From Laburnicola sp. R22_1 (lineage: Eukaryota; Ascomycota; Dothideomycetes; Pleosporales; Didymosphaeriaceae), in the NCBI GenBank assembly GCA_014281115.1, contig JACONQ010000001.1, positions 2,232,001 to 2,296,000 of the forward strand: 64,000 nucleotides of DNA, in the 5' to 3' direction. Of the stretch, positions 57,820-64,000 are shown piece by piece. The notes beneath the pieces were generated by a model. It worked only from the letters and a program-made list of their open reading frames with translations. It made no database searches and had not been told where the DNA came from. The position numbers and the translations under genes are program-made. The number at the start of each line of letters is the position of its first letter. The first letter of the stretch is position 1.

Positions 57820-59479
57820 AAAATAAAGGCTACTAAAACTTTTCTCCCTTCTAGACTAGATATAGAAAAAATCTTTATAGACTTTATTACTAAGCTTTTT
57901 ATAAGTAGAGAAAATACAAATATAATAGTAGTGTGTAATAGGCTAGGAAAAAAATAGTTTTAGTCTCCTTACTAGACTTAGAGATAGAAATAGTAATAGA
58001 GATATTTCTTTATTATATTATAGCCTATTATTAGCTCCCTAACACTATAACCTCTAACTATAAAAGTTAATTTATAAGCAACTTTTAGAGGCATCTATAT
58101 AAAAGAATAAAGATTTAGAGAAGATTATTCTCCTTTAAATACCTAAAGACTAATAGCACTATAAAATATATAAATTTTATAATTAAGGCATACCTCTACG
58201 CCTTTATATAATAGGACTAGAAGGATTAGGCCTTACACTACCCTATAGCGTAAATAGCTATTAATAAATAAGAAGCCACCTTTACTAAAGTAGCACTATT
58301 CTTTCTCTAGCATAGATATAATATAGACCTATCTAAGCTAAACGTAGAGATAAAAGCTATTAATTATTACTAGTATGATTTATAGCTAGTAAAGTCTGCT
58401 AAAGCTTTACTATAAAAGTTCTAAAAAGTTTTTATATTTATTTAAGCTAAAATAGCTAAGTTCTAATAAGAATAAAAGTAGTGAGTAAATTAGCACTAAA
58501 GAGATGCTTCTATATTAAAGGAAGGAGATAAAGTCTAGCTCTAGTATAGAGACTACCTATCTAACTTTTGCCCTAATAAGAAGTTAAACTAGAAAAATAT
58601 AAAGTTTATAGTTACGCAAGTAGTAAACTTCTATAATATAGAACTAAATATTTTACTTAGAGTTTACCTAGTGTTTTTAGTAAATTGTCTACGCCTAGCT
58701 AAAGAAAACTCTCTTCCTAGCTAGGCTGTAGATAATAGGAAACTAGAGGCTATTATTATTAAAAAAGAAGAGGAATAGGTTGTAGAAGACATCTTAGCTA
58801 AGAAGCCTACCTAAAGAGGAAGAAGGCTATAGAGATTACTATACTAAGTTAAGTAATTAAATAATACTAACCTAATTTAGAAACCTACTATAAATCTCTC
58901 TACTATAAACGTATTAAATTGCTAGAAAATATACACCTCTCTATTTAAAATAATAATAAAGAGTTACCTATAAACTTTTATAAGAAATCTCTAAACTAAT
59001 AAACACGCTACAGCTTCTAATATAGGAGTTACATCCCTAGTAGAGAACTTAAAAAGCCTTTACTAAAGGGAGATTAGAATAAGCCTAGACCTCTAGCCCT
59101 CCTTACTAATTACTTAAGGATTAGTAAAAAATAAGACTATAATCTACTTAGAAGAGTAGGAAACACATAAGAAAGTACTATATATTATTTAAAAGTATTA
59201 GCTTTAGTATAAGCTAGTAGAAAGAAGAAGAATTATTCTCCTTATAACAAAGTAATATAGGTTCTAAGTAATAGGAAATAGGGCGATTAAAAAGAAAAAA
59301 AGGGAAGACTATTTAAAAGAAGATATTATAAAAAGAGAGAATATATATAGCATAACTAAAGGAATTAAAGTATTCCTTAAGCTAAGCTTATAGCTTAGCT
59401 ATACCTATAAAGTTACAAACTATATAAGAAAACACCTCTAGACCTTTATAATAAAGCTAAATACAGGGATAAAAAAATT

Positions 59480-60860
59480 CTAATATCCTAAAAAAAAAAA
59501 TAAGAACACTACTTCTTCTCTATAAACTTACTCTTACCTAGATTAGGATTAAAGTCTATTTCTTTAACCTTCTTATAAAAAATAGCAATTTAATTAGGAC
59601 TAATAGTTATAAAACGTAGAACCTACTTAATACACTCTAGAAGAGTAGTAATCTTATACCCTTCTAATATTTTACTAATGCAGATAGTCTCTATAATATC
59701 TAGGATAAGCTTAACTAGGTTCTAATAGAAAGGCTCTAGAATAGACAAAGTAGAAGTAGTAATTAACTATAGCATAATATTAGCTAAAGAAGATAAACTC
59801 TAAAAACCTAGAACTTATAATAAGTTTATTAGAAAGAGCTTAGAGGATATATAAGTATCCTACTAAACTATAAGAATCTAATATAGAAGCTTTACATCCT
59901 ATCTAAAATATCTAGTATTAGTATTATCTATCTTCTAGGGCTTAACTTAAGCACTTTAGATAGCGGAGCTATACTTGTAGGTAAAGACGTTAAAATAAGC
60001 TTACTAGAGTTTAAGAAGGGGCTTACTAGTATAACTATTACTATAAAGAATATATTCTAGAATAGGATTAGCAAATTTAGTTTTAGTAGAGTTTTGTTAT
60101 AAGCTATTCTAGATCTAAAATATAAATTAGTAAGGAAGAGGTTTACTAAAGAATTATTATATCTTACCTAAACACTTACTAAAGTAAACTATATAAGTCT
60201 TATAGTTACGCTTCTTTCTTATAAGCTTTTATATATAGAAAGTAAGCTACTTAAAGTAGTGCTAGTAGGTCTTCTTATAAATATAGGCAGACTTAAAAAC
60301 GCACTCCATAGATATTGCATAAATAGCCTTAAAAGTCTTCTAATTGCAGCTTAAGTTTTTAAAGAACTACTTAGAATTAGTAAGAAATAATATAGAAGAA
60401 CTAAAGAACTAACTCTATAATAGTCCTATATAGTCTTATTATATACAAACTCCTTAAAGTCCTTAGCACTATAGGAATTTAGAGTAGATAGTAAAGACTT
60501 ACTATTATAAATAAGAGTACTATAAGTTATAGTCTTTATAAAGAAATACTAAGCTACAGTTAAGCTAGCCTTTAAACACTTGCTTAGAGTTATAAAGGCT
60601 ATTATAAGGTGTTACTTATTAGCTCTAACCATAATAGAAATTAATAATAAAAAATTGTAAAAATAGTATAAAAGCAAAAGTAACAATTAGAATATAGCGT
60701 AGTATTAATAAGAAGCATTGTAGATATAGTAGTAGAGTAAAGGAGAAAAGTAGAACTAAGGTAAGAGACCTTTTTATTTACCTTAGCTAGAGTAAACAAC
60801 ACTAGCGCAAATTCTTAACTAAAATAGGCAGCTATACTATAGAAACTAAGAGAGATAAAT
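59480..60860 (-). pseudogene. Possible RIP-broken antisense reading frame before the 3' LTR
   Basis: On the minus strand, long stretches read without frameshift and with stops mainly at TAG/TAA that could be former Trp/Gln (for example ISMECVFKSAYIYKKTY and IRKKRNYKTYIVYFSKCLGK). It lies between the integrase end and the 3' LTR, in the position where some plant gypsy elements carry an antisense ORF. I do not recognise the product, and in DNA this AT-rich a chance frame cannot be excluded. Confidence 0.3.
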
Positions 60861-61161
60861 ATAAATGTGTTAGATATAATAACTAAATTATTCTATAGAA
60901 CTTAAAAGATATAAACACAAATGCGTTAGATATAACAACTAGATTACCTTACTAAAAATAGAAATATAGGAGCCTAGTACTCTCTTTAGCTAAAGTATGC
61001 TTAGAACCTCCTAAAGACTTAAAGTACTATTACTAGCACACGCAGTATTAAATTTATTCTTAAGACTTTAGGCGCGTAGAATGGGGATTAGTGCTACTAC
61101 TATAGGGAGTATAGAATATAACGCTAGAATTTTTATAGAGGGGGGGAGGGAGGGAAAGACA

Positions 61162-61337
61162 TATAAGGGGCTAAGCGCCCTTCTATAGTTACTTAGTCTG
61201 CTGCCTTAGAGTTCTAGGTCTATGCTTCTACTAAGCCAGGAGTATATATAAGTCTATAGCTAGAGTTACTATTAAACTCTATCGAATTTATAAGTTTACT
61301 TAGGCAACTCTAACTTCTTAGTCTAAAGCCTCTTATA
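61162..61337 (+). repeat. 3' LTR of the Ty3/gypsy element (176 bp)
   Basis: Starts TATAAGGGGCTAAG and ends GCCTCTTATA. It aligns without gaps to the 5' LTR and is followed by the second AATAG. Several positions keep C or G where the 5' LTR has T or A, and vice versa, so both copies were mutated independently. Confidence 0.9.
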
Positions 61338-61419
61338 AATAGTAGTTATTCCTCCTACTATTATTAATATAGAAAAGCGTTTTAAGATAGTATTAATAAA
61401 AGGAATTATTAATAAATAT
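61338..61419 (-). mobile_element. Family A element, reverse copy, second half
   Basis: AATAG (gypsy TSD), then TAGTTATTCCTCCTACTATT and AAAAGCGTTTTAAG, the reverse complement of the family A 3' region, ending at the second 13-bp TSD TATTAATAAATAT (61407-61419). With 50,699-50,747 it rebuilds a truncated copy of about 113 bp. Confidence 0.8.
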
Positions 61420-63380
61420 AATATTACTACTCTATATAGTTTATTATCTATAAAATAGGGGACTATAATCTTATTATTAGTAGAAATTTTTTTAAGCAAG
61501 CTAACTGCCTAGTTAACGCTTAGAACTACCGCCTTTGTTAGAAAGATAATAAGAATCTAACCTTTGCTAGTAATCTTGTCCTACTATAGACTTCTTTACT
61601 ACCTAATCTTCCTACTAGAATAATACTACATAATAGAATAGTCTACTTAAAAAGGAGGACTGTACTTACTAAATAACTCGCTTATTAAAAGCTAACTAGA
61701 GCGTCTCTAAAAAGATCTCTGTCTAGCTTCCTAGCCCTACTATCTTAGTTATTAAAACGTACTTAAAGGCTTACTAGAAACTAAGCTGTAAGAATGCCTT
61801 TAATAAAAATAGTAGTATTAAGACTATTAAGCTACCTTCCTTAGATAAGGAACTATTAGATAATAAATTGCCTTTTAGTTAACTTATCTCTACTATCTAA
61901 GGAAGCTACTAGTAAGACTAGTTCCTAGGAATTATATAGTAGAATCTAGGTCTTACTCCTAATCCTAGACCTAGAGACTATAAACCTACTAGAGAAGCTA
62001 ATTTATAGATTAGGTAGCTCTTACCTATAGAATTAACTATTTAATTAAAACTACCCTAGCTAGAATAATCTAGGTTAGTACCCTTTCGCCCTACTAAAAT
62101 ACTAACCTAGAAGGAGAACTTAGTATTACTTACTATAGTAATAGCCCTAAAGATTATAGCGCTACCTATTATAGTAGTAGATTAGAAGATAAGAAGCCTA
62201 CCTCTTATAATAATCTTCCTAATAATAACCCTAAATTTACTAACTTAAATAACTCTAAGTTTAGCTTCTTATAAAAGGAATACTTAAATAATAAATCTAA
62301 TAATAAACTATCTAATAAAATCTCTTAGAACACTAATAATTAGGAGCTGCCTCCTAACTATTAGCCCTTACTCTAATCTACTAGTTACCTAACTTATTTT
62401 GCCTTTAGGAGCATCCTAAGCTACTAAAATAGATAGCCTAGTTTACTACTAGTTAAGTAGCTTCTTAGCTAGCCTATTATACGTAGGCACCTATTACTTT
62501 TAGCGCCCTTGCCTCTAGCAGCTTTTTTACTAATTAGCTTACTACTAATTTAGTAACACCCTAACTAATATACGCGTATAGAGCACCTATAACTTTTAGC
62601 ACCTTTACCTCTAGATATCTCTACTACTACTAGTAGTACCTATAGCTTTAGAAGCTGCTCTACCCTAATTAAAAACTATATAGTTAGGTTAATATATTTT
62701 TTAACACTTTTTTATAGTACTAGAAAATATTATGTAATATAATTGCGCCTATACGCACTAAACTAACTAGAAATTTTTTAGCTAACTATATTTTTATATA
62801 GTGTTAAAGCTAAGAATACACTCTATTAGTAAAATACTAAACGCTAAAATATAGTTTCTACTGCGTTTTTCTGCTAATTTACTAATTTACCCCTAAAAAC
62901 CTTTCTTAATATCTCTACTAAATAGCAACTAAATTAAAATCTAAGGCGACTATTAGAACTATAGGGGCCTATTACCCCTATTACAACCCTTTTTAGCCCT
63001 AATATAGTGCTAGTTATATTAAAAATCCGCTAAAACACTCTATTTTAATATACTTTCCTTTCTATTTTTAGTTCTTAAAAGGGGGGTTATATAATAGTTC
63101 TATACTAGCCTCTCTACTAAGCACACCCTATTACCTTTCTTTTATATTCTATTTCCTTTTATCTACACCTTTTACCTTCTTAAAGGCGTCTTTCCTAGTT
63201 AGTATTAGCGTGTAGCTAGCGTAGGCCTATGCCCTATGCCGCCCTCTATATAAAAAAGGGCCCCCTACGTCTCTTTTTTATTTACTATCTTAGAATAGTA
63301 TTAATTTAACTAGCTCTTTTAACTATTCTAGCTATCTCTAATAGATTAGTCCTCTAAGGTCGTGTACCGTCCTTATAGAA

Positions 63381-63560
63381 AAATCTACTATAGGAAGAGA
63401 GTTAAATAAAATAGTTAGATTAGTTACTATTATAATTGTTATTATTATTATTATAGCAAAAATATTATTAAAGAAATTATTAATTACGTAATATAGTAGA
63501 TAGTTAAACAGCCAGCTCGGAATTACGTAATATTACAGATTAACCCTAGGGAAAAAAAAA
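63381..63560. repeat. Family B right-end segment, second copy
   Basis: Aligns to 57,628-57,802. Here GATTAACCCTAGGG is followed by nine A, unlike the other copy. I could not find a TSD around it. Confidence 0.6.
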
Positions 63561-63568
63561 GCTAGTTA

Positions 63569-63721
63569 TATATAAGCTACTAGGTTAACGCGCTAACTTC
63601 TTTTTATTAAATGTCTTAAAACGCTTTTCTGTATTAACAATAGTAGAAGAGATAACTGCTATTATTGTAATATTTTTATTAGATACTCCTTAGTCGCAAA
63701 AAAAATAAACTATATAAGCTA
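63569..63721 (+). mobile_element. Family A element, 131-bp truncated copy with 11-bp TSD
   Basis: TATATAAGCTA at 63569-63579 and 63711-63721 flank 63580-63710. The insert starts CTAGGTTAACGCGCTAAC and ends CTCCTTAGTCGC followed by an A-run and TAAAC. It is the shortest copy with both TSDs adjoining. Confidence 0.75.
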
Positions 63722-64000
63722 GATATATAGGACCTAAGGTTTCTAGTTTTTACTTAGGAAGTTTATAGCCTCCTTAAAGTTTTAGAGTATAAAAGTAATT
63801 AACTTAAAATATAACTATTCTAGGGCTAATAGTTAAAGTTTCTTAAGGTCTTTAAAGTCTGCCTTTATAGTGTTACTATAAATAGAAGCGTTTAATCTCT
63901 TAGTTATCTTTATTATAATCTTCTTCTCTAGCTATATATTAATATTTGCCTAAAGCTTTAGTGTGCGCTTGTATATATTATATATAGAGTTCTATCTTAT

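Larger units (their letters stand above)
56440..58960 (+). pseudogene. Integrase and chromodomain relic, interrupted at 56,541-57,802
   Basis: The zinc-binding part ends NYNIYKRTKL, where the two Tyr fit the second Cys pair. After the nested insert the frame resumes RDIK and reads into a DFITKL catalytic-core start and VVCNRLGKK. The C-terminal part has KEGDKV and YPVFLVNCLRLAKE-like text, then VVEDILAKKPT...RGRRL and a KPTINLS stretch that lines up with the WEP region of chromodomains. Confidence 0.72.

Overview
The window is nuclear DNA of a filamentous ascomycete (Pezizomycotina). I infer a Dothideomycete, probably Pleosporales, from the gene models, the short GT-AG introns (mostly 46-70 bp, often with a CTAAC-like branch site) and the sharp split into a GC-balanced gene block and an AT-rich repeat block of the kind left by RIP (repeat-induced point mutation). 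No species assignment is possible by eye.

Region 1, about 1-43,400, is ordinary gene-rich euchromatin with genes on both strands. In order: a GPI-anchored Crh-type GH16 wall glucanase/transglycosylase (+); FEN1 flap endonuclease (-); mitochondrial glutaryl-CoA dehydrogenase (+); a UBC4/5-type E2 (+); a Trf4/Cid-like nucleotidyltransferase (-); trehalose-6-phosphate phosphatase TPS2 (+); an 84-aa basic protein (+); mitochondrial GatB/PET112 (+); a lysine-rich tandem-repeat protein (+); ribosomal protein uL15/RPL28 (-); COPII SEC24 (-); AP-2 sigma (-); an ammonium transporter (+); a Cys-rich protein of unknown function (+); a GPI-anchored GH128 glucanase (-); a Flc/TRP-like membrane protein (-); and a trehalase-like GH15 enzyme (+). 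These are mainly housekeeping and cell-wall genes. I see no secondary-metabolite or effector cluster. Exon structures were solved by hand and every model keeps an open frame to its stop.

Region 2, about 43,660-64,000, is about two-thirds or more A+T, has essentially no open frames, and consists of nested transposons degraded by C-to-T/G-to-A transitions. Its layers can be read. (1) The oldest is a copia-like gag/integrase remnant at about 46.2-50.7 kb. (2) It is broken by several copies of an A-tailed element (called family A here) flanked by 11-14 bp target-site duplications. (3) One reverse family-A copy was itself split by a complete-length Ty3/gypsy chromovirus-type element at 50,748-61,337, with 176-bp LTRs, TSD AATAG, and 14 LTR differences that are all transitions. 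(4) The integrase region of that element is interrupted by a 1,262-bp insertion with a 17-bp TSD (family B). A 44-bp insertion at 44.15 kb carries the same left end as family B and has its own 15-bp TSD. The block also holds a pure (ATT)n tract of about 338 bp and a 46-bp x 7 tandem array.

The best candidates for something undescribed are families A and B: insertions with long TSDs and, in A, a 3' A-tail, resembling target-primed non-LTR insertion but not matching a family I can name.
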